NCBI RefSeq assembly: GCF_049056525.1
Contig: NZ_JBHUPT010000011.1
Span: 43,275 to 107,274 of the forward strand
DNA: 64,000 nucleotides
Origin: Leisingera coralii
Lineage (GTDB): Bacteria; Pseudomonadota; Alphaproteobacteria; Rhodobacterales; Rhodobacteraceae
Reading direction: 5' to 3'
Shown: piece after piece, positions 44,679-52,793 of the stretch
How positions within the stretch are numbered: position 1 is the stretch's first letter
Layout: every line of letters starts with the position of its first letter
Program-made: the position numbers and the translations under genes
Notes under the pieces: model-generated
What the model saw: the letters and a program-made list of their open reading frames with translations, nothing else
What the model was told of the DNA's origin: nothing
The model's database searches: none

Positions 44679-45131
44679 TTATGCGCTCTCTCGCGGTTTC
44701 GTGAGGCTGCGTTCCGTCACCATTCCCAGCACGATCGAGGCCAGGATGCAGGCGGTGAACATGTAAAGCCCCCAGGCGGTCTCAATGGTGGCGAGCCCGA
44801 TCCCCTTGGCCAGGGTGATGTAAAGCGCGATCAGGAAGACATCGGCCATCGCCAGCTTGCCCAGCACATGCAGCACCGGCTGCACCTTGGCATCGAGCAG
44901 GTCCCACTGCACAAGCGCCAGGCCGATGGTCTTGAGGTAGGGGGCGAAGATCGCAAAGAAGGTGACGATCAGCGCCAGCGCCGCGTCGCTGCCCCACAGG
45001 CTCTGCAAGCCGGTGATCACCGAGATCTCGCTGAGGCCGAAGATAGGCAAGAGCCCCGCCCGCATCAGCGGCGCAAACCAGGCGACGGGGTAGAGGATCA
45101 GCAGTGACAGGGTGAGAAGGCGGAGGGTCAT
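44679..45131 (-). CDS. pqiA: PqiA-domain membrane protein (paraquat-inducible protein A)
   Basis: This 150-residue protein has four hydrophobic helices and the PqiA segment LSEISVITGLQSLWGSDAAL followed by FFAIFAPYLKTIGLAL. It is a single-domain version, about a third of E. coli PqiA. It is the last gene of an alr-mlaE-mlaF-pqiA series, so a role in envelope lipid transport is likely. Start chosen at 45131 because GGAGACACAA precedes it. Confidence 0.85.
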   Translation of the reverse strand: MTLRLLTLSLLILYPVAWFAPLMRAGLLPIFGLSEISVITGLQSLWGSDAALALIVTFFAIFAPYLKTIGLALVQWDLLDAKVQPVLHVLGKLAMADVFLIALYITLAKGIGLATIETAWGLYMFTACILASIVLGMVTERSLTKPRESA

Positions 45132-45179
45132 TTGTGTCTCCAATACTGGCAGCGGCCCGGGACGAGGCAGGTCCGGGAT

Positions 45180-45249
45180 GGGGCGCTGCCCCCGCCGCGC
45201 GGGGCGCGCGGCTCCCCCGGGATATTTGCGGCCAGATGAAGAGGATCAA
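45180..45249 (+). repeat. dispersed repeat, family A copy
   Basis: GGGGCGCTGCCCC hairpin, CCCCCGGGATATTTGCGG, then CCAGATGAAGAGG. It lies between mlaF and pqiA and matches the elements at 24729, 43599 and 56174. Confidence 0.7.
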
Positions 45250-45268
45250 GCCCGTGCAATGCGAGCTG

Positions 45269-46015
45269 TTACCGCACCGCCTCGATCGGCCCCTCGGCGC
45301 GGCCGTGGATGAACTGCTCCACATAGGGATCGCCTGAATGGTCCATCTCAGCGACGGGGCCGGTCCATTGGATGATCCCGTCGTGCAGCATCGCCACATT
45401 GTCAGCAATGGCGCGCACCGAGGTCATGTCGTGGGTGATGGTCATCGCGGTGGCGCCCATCTCCACCACGATCTCGCGGATCAGGTCATTGATCACGCCG
45501 GACATGATCGGGTCCAGGCCGGTGGTCGGCTCATCGAAAAAGATGATCTCGGGCTCTGCCGCGATCGCGCGGGCAAGGCCGACGCGTTTCTGCATCCCGC
45601 CCGACAGTTCCGAGGGGTAGAGGTCGGCCACCTTGGCGCGCAGGCCCACGCGGCGCAGCTTTTCGATGGCGATCTCGCGGGCCTCGTCCACCGGACGCTT
45701 CAGCGCGCCGCGCAGCAGCCGGAAGGCCACATTCTGCCAGACCGGCAAGCTGTCAAACAGCGCGCCGCCCTGGAACAGCATGCCGAACCGCGCCAGGAAC
45801 TTGTCGCGGTCGCCGGAGCCTGACGGCTTGCCATCGACATAAATTTCGCCGGAGTCGGGCTGGATCAGGCCCAGGATGCTTTTCAGCGCCACCGATTTGC
45901 CGGTGCCGGAGCCGCCGATGATCACCATCGAGGTGCCCTTGGCGATCTCCAGGCTCATGCCGTTCAGCACCTGGTTGTCGCCAAAGGCCTTGTGGACGTT
46001 TTCCATGCGGATCAT
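45269..46015 (-). CDS. mlaF: ABC transporter ATP-binding protein, MlaF type
   Basis: This 248-residue ATPase is for phospholipid transport that maintains outer-membrane asymmetry. Walker A IGGSGTGKSVALK near residue 35, signature LSGGMQKRVGLARAIA, Walker B IIFFDEPTTGLDPI and the TITHDMTS switch are present. Its start overlaps the mlaE stop by 4 bases. The substrate-binding MCE protein (MlaD) and MlaBC are not encoded in this window. Confidence 0.92.
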   Translation of the reverse strand: MIRMENVHKAFGDNQVLNGMSLEIAKGTSMVIIGGSGTGKSVALKSILGLIQPDSGEIYVDGKPSGSGDRDKFLARFGMLFQGGALFDSLPVWQNVAFRLLRGALKRPVDEAREIAIEKLRRVGLRAKVADLYPSELSGGMQKRVGLARAIAAEPEIIFFDEPTTGLDPIMSGVINDLIREIVVEMGATAMTITHDMTSVRAIADNVAMLHDGIIQWTGPVAEMDHSGDPYVEQFIHGRAEGPIEAVR

Positions 46016-46794
46016 AGAGAGAAGAACACCCCTGTCAGGACAAAGTTGGCGGCCAGGATCAGCACGGCCGCGGATTCCACCGAGCCTTTGGTGGCGCGGC
46101 CCACGCCCTGGGCGCCGCGGCCCGACTGCATACCGTAGTAGCAGCCCATCATTGCCGCGATGGTGCCAAAGGCCGCGCCCTTGACCAGCGAGGAGATGAT
46201 GTCCAGCGGTTCCAGGAAGTCGACCGTGTTCTTGAGGTAGGCCGCCGCGTTGAAGCCGAGGTTCTGCACCGCCACCGTGTAGCCGCCCATGATGCCGATG
46301 ATGTCGCCGGTGCCGACCAGCACCGGCACGGTGATCAGCGCTGCCAGAACCCGCGGCGCGACCAGGTATTTCATCGGATGGGTCGACAGCGTCACCAGCG
46401 CGTCAATTTGCTCGGTCACCTTCATAGTGGCGATCTCGGCCGCGATGGACGAGGTCACGCGCGCCGCGATCATCAGGCCGACCAGCACCGGGCCCAGCTC
46501 GCGCACCATGCCGATGGCGACGATCTGCGGCACCACGGCTTCGGCGTTGAAACGGGCGCCGCCGGCGTAGATCTGCAGCGCCAGTGCGCCGCCGGTGAAG
46601 ATCGCGGTCAGGCCGACAACCGGCAGCGACAGCCAGCCGATGTTCAACAGCGCCTGCAGGAATTCGCGCGGGTAATAGGGCGGGCGGACCATGTGGCTGA
46701 AGGCACCCAGCGCAAACAGCGCCGCGCGGCCGACCGCGGACATCCCGGTCAGCGCGGCGCGGCCCAGCCGGGCCAGGAGGCTGACGGGATTCAT
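46012..46794 (-). CDS. mlaE: ABC transporter permease, MlaE family
   Basis: This 260-residue inner-membrane permease has the family signature IGMVRELGPVLVGLMIAARV then GSSIAAE-type TSSIAAEIATMKVTEQIDAL, which defines MlaE/Ttg2B-type lipid permeases. Overlaps of 4 bases with alr upstream and mlaF downstream show a tightly coupled operon. Confidence 0.93.
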   Translation of the reverse strand: MNPVSLLARLGRAALTGMSAVGRAALFALGAFSHMVRPPYYPREFLQALLNIGWLSLPVVGLTAIFTGGALALQIYAGGARFNAEAVVPQIVAIGMVRELGPVLVGLMIAARVTSSIAAEIATMKVTEQIDALVTLSTHPMKYLVAPRVLAALITVPVLVGTGDIIGIMGGYTVAVQNLGFNAAAYLKNTVDFLEPLDIISSLVKGAAFGTIAAMMGCYYGMQSGRGAQGVGRATKGSVESAAVLILAANFVLTGVFFSL

Positions 46795-47828
46795 TCCTGA
46801 TAGGTCCGTGCGTAGCGGTGTCCGGTGGAGGTCAGGATCTCGTAGCCGATGGTTCCGGCGGCTTCGGCCAGCATGTCGACGGTCTGGTGCTCGTTGAGGA
46901 TGGCCAGCGCCTCCGGCACCTCCGCCAGCTCCGTCACGTCGACGGTGATCAGATCCATCGAGATCCGGCCCACGACGGGGCAGGGGGTGTCCCCGGCAAA
47001 GACCTGAATGCCGCCGTTGCCCATCGCCCGGTGCAAGCCATCGGCGTAACCTGCGGCCACGGTGGCGATGCGGCTGGGGCGTTTGGCAACCCAGGCATTG
47101 CCGTAACCGGCGCTTTCGCCCGGCTCCAGATCGCGCACCTGAATGACCGGCAGGTCAAGATGCACCACCGGCACCGCATCCTTGAACGGCAGCCCGCCAT
47201 AGAGGCCGACGCCGGGGCGGCAGAGGTCGAAATGGTAATCGGGGCCCAGCAGCATGCCGCCGGTGGCGGCCAGCGAGCGGGGGATGTCGAGCCCGTCGGT
47301 CATCTCGCGGAAGGCTTGCAACTGGCGGGCGTTCATCCCGTGGCCAGGCTCATCGGCGCAGGCGAGGTGCGACATCAGCAGCACAGGGTTCTGGCCCAGG
47401 GCGATCTCCGCCACCGCGGCCCATTCGCCAGGCTCCATCCCCAGCCGGTTCATGCCGCTGTCCAGCTGCACCCCGAACGGGTGGCCCGGCAGGGTCTCGA
47501 AATGGCGCAGCATCTGGTCCAGCGAGTTCAGCATCGGCGTCAGCTGGAAATCCTTCAGCAGCTTGGCGTCGCCTTCCATATGGCCGGAAAACACCGAGAT
47601 GCCGGGACCCGGCCCCAGCGCACGGCGCAGCGCGCCGCCTTCCTCGGCCGCGGCCACAAAGAAATTGCGCGCGCCGGCCTTGGCCAGCGCCTTGCCCACG
47701 CGGCCTGCATCCAGGCCATACCCGTTCGCCTTGACCACCGCGGCAGTCTCGCAGCCGGTCAGCGCATCCAGATTCCGCCAGTTGGTGACCAGCGCATCCA
47801 GGTTGATTGTCAATCTTGCCGTGCTCAT
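46791..47828 (-). CDS. alr: alanine racemase
   Basis: This 345-residue PLP enzyme makes D-alanine for peptidoglycan. The PLP lysine is in AAVVKANGYGLDA near residue 33, and the catalytic Tyr of the second half is in GESAGYGNAW. CPVVGRISMDLITVDVT is the C-terminal signature. It is the first gene of alr-mlaE-mlaF-pqiA and links wall and outer-membrane lipid genes. In other Roseobacters it commonly follows dnaB, as here. Confidence 0.95.
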   Translation of the reverse strand: MSTARLTINLDALVTNWRNLDALTGCETAAVVKANGYGLDAGRVGKALAKAGARNFFVAAAEEGGALRRALGPGPGISVFSGHMEGDAKLLKDFQLTPMLNSLDQMLRHFETLPGHPFGVQLDSGMNRLGMEPGEWAAVAEIALGQNPVLLMSHLACADEPGHGMNARQLQAFREMTDGLDIPRSLAATGGMLLGPDYHFDLCRPGVGLYGGLPFKDAVPVVHLDLPVIQVRDLEPGESAGYGNAWVAKRPSRIATVAAGYADGLHRAMGNGGIQVFAGDTPCPVVGRISMDLITVDVTELAEVPEALAILNEHQTVDMLAEAAGTIGYEILTSTGHRYARTYQE

Positions 47829-47907
47829 GCGGTGTTCATGACATGGGCGGTGCGCAGGTCAAGGGGGAAAAACCGGAATGCCGGCGGAGGTTTGCCTTCG
47901 GGCAATA

Positions 47908-47942
47908 AATAAGCCCGGTCCGGCGGGGGAGCCGGGCCGGGC
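47908..47942 (-). terminator. terminator of dnaB
   Basis: On the minus strand a long stem AGCCCGGCCCGGC/GCCGGACCGGGCT is followed by TATTTATT, about 90 bases after the dnaB stop. Confidence 0.85.
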
Positions 47943-48030
47943 TGGCGCTGATGGCCTGACGGTCAATGGGTCCGGCAGGCAGCAGCACTGAAAATCCGCA
48001 AATCCGCGATCCGGCCACGGCTGGCCGGGA

Positions 48031-49554
48031 TCAGTATTCCTCCTGGCCCTGCTGCCAGGGCTTGGCGAGGTTGCCGAAGCGGGTGAACTGCGCTTCAAAG
48101 CTCAGCTCCACCGTGCCTATGGGACCGTGACGCTGCTTGCCGACGATGACCTCGGCCTTGGCGTGCAGCCGCTCCATCGCCTGCTTCCACTCTTCCATCT
48201 TCTCCAGCTCGTGATCGCCGGGCTTTTCCCGCTCCTTGTAGTATTCCTCGCGGAACACGAACATCACCACGTCGGCGTCCTGTTCGATCGAGCCCGATTC
48301 CCGGAGGTCCGACAGCTGCGGGCGTTTGTCCTCGCGGTTTTCCACCTGACGCGACAGCTGCGACAGCGCGATCACCGGGATGTTCAATTCCTTGGCAATC
48401 GCCTTCATCCCCATCGAGATTTCGGCGATTTCGTTCACCCGGTTGTCGGACATGCCGCGGCAGAGCTGCAGGTAGTCGACCACCAAGAGGTCCAGCCCGT
48501 GCGTCCGCTTCAGGCGCCGTGCGCGCGCGGCCAGCTGCGAGATCGGGATCGCCGGCGTGTCGTCGATGAACAGCGGGCAGCTTTCCAGGTCCTTGGCCGC
48601 CTGCACAAAGCGGCGGAATTCGCTTTCGGTCATGTCGCCCTGGCGGATCTTGTGCGAGGAGATCTCCGACGCTTCCGCCAGGATCCGGCCCGCCAGCTGC
48701 TCGGCGCTCATCTCGAGCGAGAAGAAGCCGACCACGCCGCCGTCGATGGCGCCTTCGGTGCCGTCGGGTTTCACCCCGCGTTTGTATGCCTTGGCGACGT
48801 TGAAGGCGATGTTGGTCGCCAGCGACGTCTTACCCATAGAGGGGCGGCCTGCGAGGATTAGGAGGTCCGAGGGATGCAGGCCGCCAAGTTGCTTGTCGAG
48901 GTCTACCAGGCCCGTCGAGATGCCGGCCATGCCGCCACCCCGCTGATACGCCTCGTTGGTCACATTGACCGCTTCTGTGACGGCCTTCAGGAATGATTTG
49001 AAGCCGCTTTCCGTCTGGCCCTGCTCTGCCAGCTGGTAAAGCGCCTGCTCTGCCTCAACGATCTGCTCTTTAGGTTCTGATGCCACGTCAACGCGGCGTG
49101 CCTTGTCTGAAATCGATTGGCCCAGGGCGATCAGCTCGCGCCGGATCGCCAGGTCGTAGATCATCTGCGCGTAGTCCCGCACCGCAAAGGCGGAGATCGA
49201 CGCGCCTGCGAGCTTGGCCAGATAGGCCGGCCCGCCCAGTTCCTTCAGCCCCTCGTGGTCCTCCAGGAACGCCTTCAGCGTCACCGGCGAGGCCAGCGCG
49301 TTCTTGGAGATCCGCGCCGCCGCAACCTCGTAGATGCGGGCATGGACCGGGTCGTAGAAATGCGACGAGTCGATGATCAGCGCGATCTTGTCGTAGACCT
49401 CGTTGTTGGTCAGGATCGCACCCAGGAGCTGCTGTTCGGCCTCCACCGAATGGGGCAGCTCATTGTCCGGCATCGCGGCCTCCGGTGCCGCGGCGGGTTC
49501 GGGCATCGGGGCAGGAGGGGGCATGTCGCCGTCGAAAGGGGTAATCTCGTTCAT
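48031..49554 (-). CDS. dnaB: replicative DNA helicase
   Basis: This 507-residue hexameric helicase unwinds DNA at the fork. It has an N-terminal Pro/Ala-rich lead of about 35 residues, the helical N domain (PHSVEAEQQLLGAIL), Walker A AGRPSMGKTSLA near 230, VDYLQL (Walker B) near 360 and the DnaB signature SQLSRQVENREDKRPQLSDL. I chose the ATG at 49554 with GAGAG upstream; a GTG immediately before it is possible. A CtrA-type box and two near-DnaA boxes lie upstream. Confidence 0.96.
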   Translation of the reverse strand: MNEITPFDGDMPPPAPMPEPAAAPEAAMPDNELPHSVEAEQQLLGAILTNNEVYDKIALIIDSSHFYDPVHARIYEVAAARISKNALASPVTLKAFLEDHEGLKELGGPAYLAKLAGASISAFAVRDYAQMIYDLAIRRELIALGQSISDKARRVDVASEPKEQIVEAEQALYQLAEQGQTESGFKSFLKAVTEAVNVTNEAYQRGGGMAGISTGLVDLDKQLGGLHPSDLLILAGRPSMGKTSLATNIAFNVAKAYKRGVKPDGTEGAIDGGVVGFFSLEMSAEQLAGRILAEASEISSHKIRQGDMTESEFRRFVQAAKDLESCPLFIDDTPAIPISQLAARARRLKRTHGLDLLVVDYLQLCRGMSDNRVNEIAEISMGMKAIAKELNIPVIALSQLSRQVENREDKRPQLSDLRESGSIEQDADVVMFVFREEYYKEREKPGDHELEKMEEWKQAMERLHAKAEVIVGKQRHGPIGTVELSFEAQFTRFGNLAKPWQQGQEEY

Positions 49555-49630
49555 CACTGCTCTCGTCTTTCGGGCCGCCTTATACGGCGCGCGGGGCTGT
49601 TCGCCTATCTGGGAATCTCTGGGGATTCCT

Positions 49631-49813
49631 TGTGGATATCCGCGCCGGGCCTGTGGGCTGTTTACCGCAATGGGCCAGCAAGCCTGTCCCTTTGAAGCTA
49701 CATGATGCGGCGGGACCTGAAAAGACCCCTATATCTGCGCTTCAGCCTGTGCGGGAAATGATTCGAGGCGGGCTTTTCCACAGACCGCCCTGTAACACTT
49801 AACCTTGCGTTAA
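49631..49813. promoter_or_regulatory. dnaB upstream region with CtrA box and DnaA-like boxes
   Basis: The 335-base interval between dnaB and pyrE holds no gene. It contains TTAACCTTGCGTTAA at 49799-49813, an exact TTAA-N7-TTAA CtrA site, and two 8-of-9 matches to the DnaA box: TGTGGATAT at 49631-49639 and TTTTCCACA at 49774-49782. Together they suggest cell-cycle control of dnaB; this is inference. Confidence 0.55.
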
Positions 49814-49889
49814 GCGGTTTTGCGCGCATCCTGCCTATGGCGTGGAAATGGCGGGCAAATTGCCCGCCGGTGCGCGTCCTCAGCCAATT

Positions 49890-50567
49890 TTACGCCTTGT
49901 GGGCTTCCTGCCAGGCGCGCGGATCCTTCAGGAATTTCTCCACCTCATCCAGCGTCTCGCCGCTGAAGCTCTTCTGCGCTTTGGCTTCGGCCAGGACATC
50001 CCACCAGGTGCACAGGTAGTGCAGCTCAACACCGTGGTCGCCCAGGCGTTTGGTGGTTTCGGGGAAGATGTCGTAATAGAAGATCACCGCGGTGTGGCCG
50101 CAGGAGGCGCCGGTCTCGCGGATTGCATCCACAAAGGACAGCTTGGAACCGCCGTCGGTGGTCATGTCTTCCACCAGCAGCACGCGCTGATCCTCGGTCA
50201 TCACCCCTTCGATGCGGGCATTCTTGCCATAGCCTTTGGGCTTCTTGCGCACGTAGGTCATCGGCAGCGCCAGCCGCTCGGCGACCAGCGCGGCAAACGG
50301 GATGCCCGCGGTCTCGCCGCCGGCGATGTTGTCGAACGCCTCGAACCCTGCGTTGCGCATCACGGTGACGGCCATGAAATCCATCAGGGTGGAGCGGATG
50401 CGCGGAAAGGAGATCAGCTTGCGGCAGTCGATGTAGCTGGGCGAGGGCAGGCCGGAGGCCAGCGTATAGGGTTCATCCGTGTTGAAGTTCACCGCGCCGA
50501 TTTCCAGCAGCATCCGGGCCGACAGGCGGGCGATTTCTTCTTTGGACGGGTAGGAGGTGGGGATCAT
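49890..50567 (-). CDS. pyrE: orotate phosphoribosyltransferase
   Basis: This 225-residue enzyme converts orotate and PRPP to orotidine monophosphate in pyrimidine synthesis. The PRPP-binding motif VLLVEDMTTDGGSKLSF is near residue 110, and DNIAGGETAGIPFAA before it is the usual loop. It is on the same strand as pyrC but is separated from it by an oppositely oriented gene. Confidence 0.95.
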   Translation of the reverse strand: MIPTSYPSKEEIARLSARMLLEIGAVNFNTDEPYTLASGLPSPSYIDCRKLISFPRIRSTLMDFMAVTVMRNAGFEAFDNIAGGETAGIPFAALVAERLALPMTYVRKKPKGYGKNARIEGVMTEDQRVLLVEDMTTDGGSKLSFVDAIRETGASCGHTAVIFYYDIFPETTKRLGDHGVELHYLCTWWDVLAEAKAQKSFSGETLDEVEKFLKDPRAWQEAHKA

Positions 50568-50697
50568 GGCGGCACCTTGGTTGAGCAGACGACGGTTCCG
50601 CGCGCTGATAGCTGACAGCGAGGGCAGATGTCGAGAGCTCTTGCAGCTATTGCTTGGTTCGATAGTTTGCCCAAGTAGTTTGATTGAGGAATTTTAT

Positions 50698-51666
50698 ATG
50701 AACTGGAGACGCCATCTTGCCCGGCTCGAGGAGCTTTGCGCAAAAATCGGGCGGGCGGTTCTCAACCCATTGCGCAAAGAGAAGCGCAAAAGGGCGAAAG
50801 GTTACCTGACGGTCTGGACACGGCGCTATCCGTTCGAATTCTTTTTGGCGATTGCGGGTTTGGTGTTTGGTTTTTGGCTCTTCAACCCGTTTTTAATGAA
50901 ATGGGCGGCTGAAGGGTTTGCTAACGCCGGACCCGTTGGCGACTCATTCGGTGCCCTGACTTCGCTCTTTACTGGTGCCGCCTTTGTCGGGTTGATCGCC
51001 ACGCTGATGCAACAGCAGCGCGAAATCCGAATGCAGCGGCAGGATTTGAAAATGCAACGGGATGAAATGAAAGCGGCTCGTGCTGAACTGGAGGGGCAGA
51101 AGAAACAGATGGCGCTGCAAAATCAGAGATTGCAGCAGCAGATGTTCGAGCAGACGTTTTTCAATATGTTGGCCATTTTTAACGGCTACATCGACGATCT
51201 GACTGGCCCTAGCCAAAATAATGGAAAGGCGCCATATTCAGGACGAGATCAGTTGGGGCAAATTTACATCGATTTGCTACGAGTGAGCTTTTGGGATCAA
51301 GATGGAGCTTCAGATCTCAACCGAGTTGCCTATGCTGCCAATGAGTTCATTCGCAGATACCCAAAACATGCCGACGACCTGAATAGCTACTTTAGGCTCT
51401 TGTACAACACTCTAAAGTTTGTGGATCGACAGGCACCGCAGAATGCAAAGCTGTACATTAACATACTACGTGCACAACTCTCAGACAGTGAATGTGGGTT
51501 GATTGCACTGACTTGTGCTACTCCAACTGGTGCGAAGATGAAGGCCTTGGCACACAAATATGATCTCTTGAAGCACCTTCCTGAGCATTTTGATGAAGTG
51601 CCATTAACAATGATAACAGAGTATATCTCGGAAATGTATCGCGACGGCTTACTGCCAGAAATTTGA
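50698..51666 (+). CDS. putative phage abortive-infection protein, AbiC type
   Basis: This 322-residue protein has an N-terminal basic region, two hydrophobic helices (about 42-62 and 78-100), a Gln/Lys-rich coiled coil (residues 103-150, with repeated MQRQ/LQQQ) and then a soluble domain containing FEQTFFNMLAIFNGYIDDL, DLNSYFRLLYNTLKFVD and YINILRAQLSDSE. This order matches the putative AbiC-like phage abortive infection family. GC is much lower than in the flanking pyrimidine genes. It is transcribed against pyrC and pyrE, which it separates. TTGAGGAA precedes the ATG. Function in defence is inferred from family and context only. Confidence 0.8.
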   Translation: MNWRRHLARLEELCAKIGRAVLNPLRKEKRKRAKGYLTVWTRRYPFEFFLAIAGLVFGFWLFNPFLMKWAAEGFANAGPVGDSFGALTSLFTGAAFVGLIATLMQQQREIRMQRQDLKMQRDEMKAARAELEGQKKQMALQNQRLQQQMFEQTFFNMLAIFNGYIDDLTGPSQNNGKAPYSGRDQLGQIYIDLLRVSFWDQDGASDLNRVAYAANEFIRRYPKHADDLNSYFRLLYNTLKFVDRQAPQNAKLYINILRAQLSDSECGLIALTCATPTGAKMKALAHKYDLLKHLPEHFDEVPLTMITEYISEMYRDGLLPEI

Positions 51667-51678
51667 CAGTAAGCCGTC
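51643..51678 (+). terminator. hairpin terminator spanning the AbiC-like stop codon
   Basis: A perfect 12-bp inverted repeat GACGGCTTACTG/CAGTAAGCCGTC with a 12-base loop carrying the TGA stop, followed by TCTTCT. The last codons of the gene form one arm. pyrC ends only 10 bases further on from the other side. Confidence 0.75.
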
Positions 51679-51687
51679 TCTTCTAGG

Positions 51688-52728
51688 TCAGGCTACATTC
51701 CAAAAAACCGGGAAGCCCGGATCGAACACGGTGACAGGCCCGTCGCCGGTTTCGATCTTCTCCGGGAACACCACCGGCGCGTCACCCTTGGTCAGCGTCA
51801 GGCTCTCGCTGCTGACCGGCAAGTCGTAGAACGCGGGCCCGTACTCGGAGGCGAAGCCCGCCAGCTTGTCCAGCGCGCCTTCTTCCTCGAACACATGCGC
51901 CAGCAGGGACATGGTGTTGGTGGCGGTGAAACAGCCGGCGCAGCCGCAGGCGCTTTCCTTGTTCGGGTCGGTGTGCGGCGCCGAGTCGGTGCCCAGGAAA
52001 TAACGCTTGTCGCCCGAGGTCGCGGCGGCGCGCAGCGCCTGCCGGTGCTCTTCGCGCTTGGCCACCGGCAGGCAGTAGTAATGCGGCTTGATGCCGCCGA
52101 CCAGGATGTGGTTGCGGTTGATGATCAGGTGGTGCGTGGTGATCGTCGCGCCCAGGTCCTTGTCCTGGCTGGCCACATACTCGGCAGCGTTTTTGGTGGT
52201 GATATGCTCCATCACCACCCGCAGGCCGGGGGTGGCCTTGCGGATCGGGTCCAGCACCCGGTCGATGAACACCGCCTCGCGGTCGAAGATGTCGATGTCG
52301 TGGTCGGTAACCTCGCCATGGGTGCAGAGCGGCAGGCCGATCTCCGCCATCTTCTCCAGCACAGCGCGCACCTTGTCGAAATCACGCACGCCGGAGGCCG
52401 AATTGGTGGTCGCCCCCGCCGGGTACAGCTTCACCGCCGTGACCAGCCCGCTGGCATGGGCCGCGGCGACGTCTTCCGGATCGGTGTCCTCGGTCAGGTA
52501 AAGCGTCATCAGCGGCTCAAACGCCATGCCTTCGGGCAGCGCCGCCAGGATGCGGTCGCGGTAGGCGGCGGCCTGGTCCCCGGTCACCACCGGCGGCACC
52601 AGGTTCGGCATGATGATGGCACGGCCGAAATGGCGGGCGGTTTCGGGCAGCACGGCCTGCAGCATCGCGCCGTCGCGCAGATGCAGGTGCCAGTCGTCGG
52701 GGCGGGGGATGGTCAGCGTCTGGGTCAT
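51688..52728 (-). CDS. pyrC: dihydroorotase
   Basis: This 346-residue class II (E. coli-type) dihydroorotase forms dihydroorotate in pyrimidine synthesis. The zinc motif is RPDDWHLHLRDG at residues 9-20. MPNLVPPV, the carbamylated Lys region VTAVKLYPAGATTNS and the C-terminal FLGTDSAPH are present. The expected partner pyrE lies just beyond the AbiC-like insert. Confidence 0.96.
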   Translation of the reverse strand: MTQTLTIPRPDDWHLHLRDGAMLQAVLPETARHFGRAIIMPNLVPPVVTGDQAAAYRDRILAALPEGMAFEPLMTLYLTEDTDPEDVAAAHASGLVTAVKLYPAGATTNSASGVRDFDKVRAVLEKMAEIGLPLCTHGEVTDHDIDIFDREAVFIDRVLDPIRKATPGLRVVMEHITTKNAAEYVASQDKDLGATITTHHLIINRNHILVGGIKPHYYCLPVAKREEHRQALRAAATSGDKRYFLGTDSAPHTDPNKESACGCAGCFTATNTMSLLAHVFEEEGALDKLAGFASEYGPAFYDLPVSSESLTLTKGDAPVVFPEKIETGDGPVTVFDPGFPVFWNVA

Positions 52729-52793
52729 GCGCCCGCGTTAGCACATGACCGCGGGGAAACAAAGCGGCGGATTGCCCGGGGCTGCGGTCCGCT

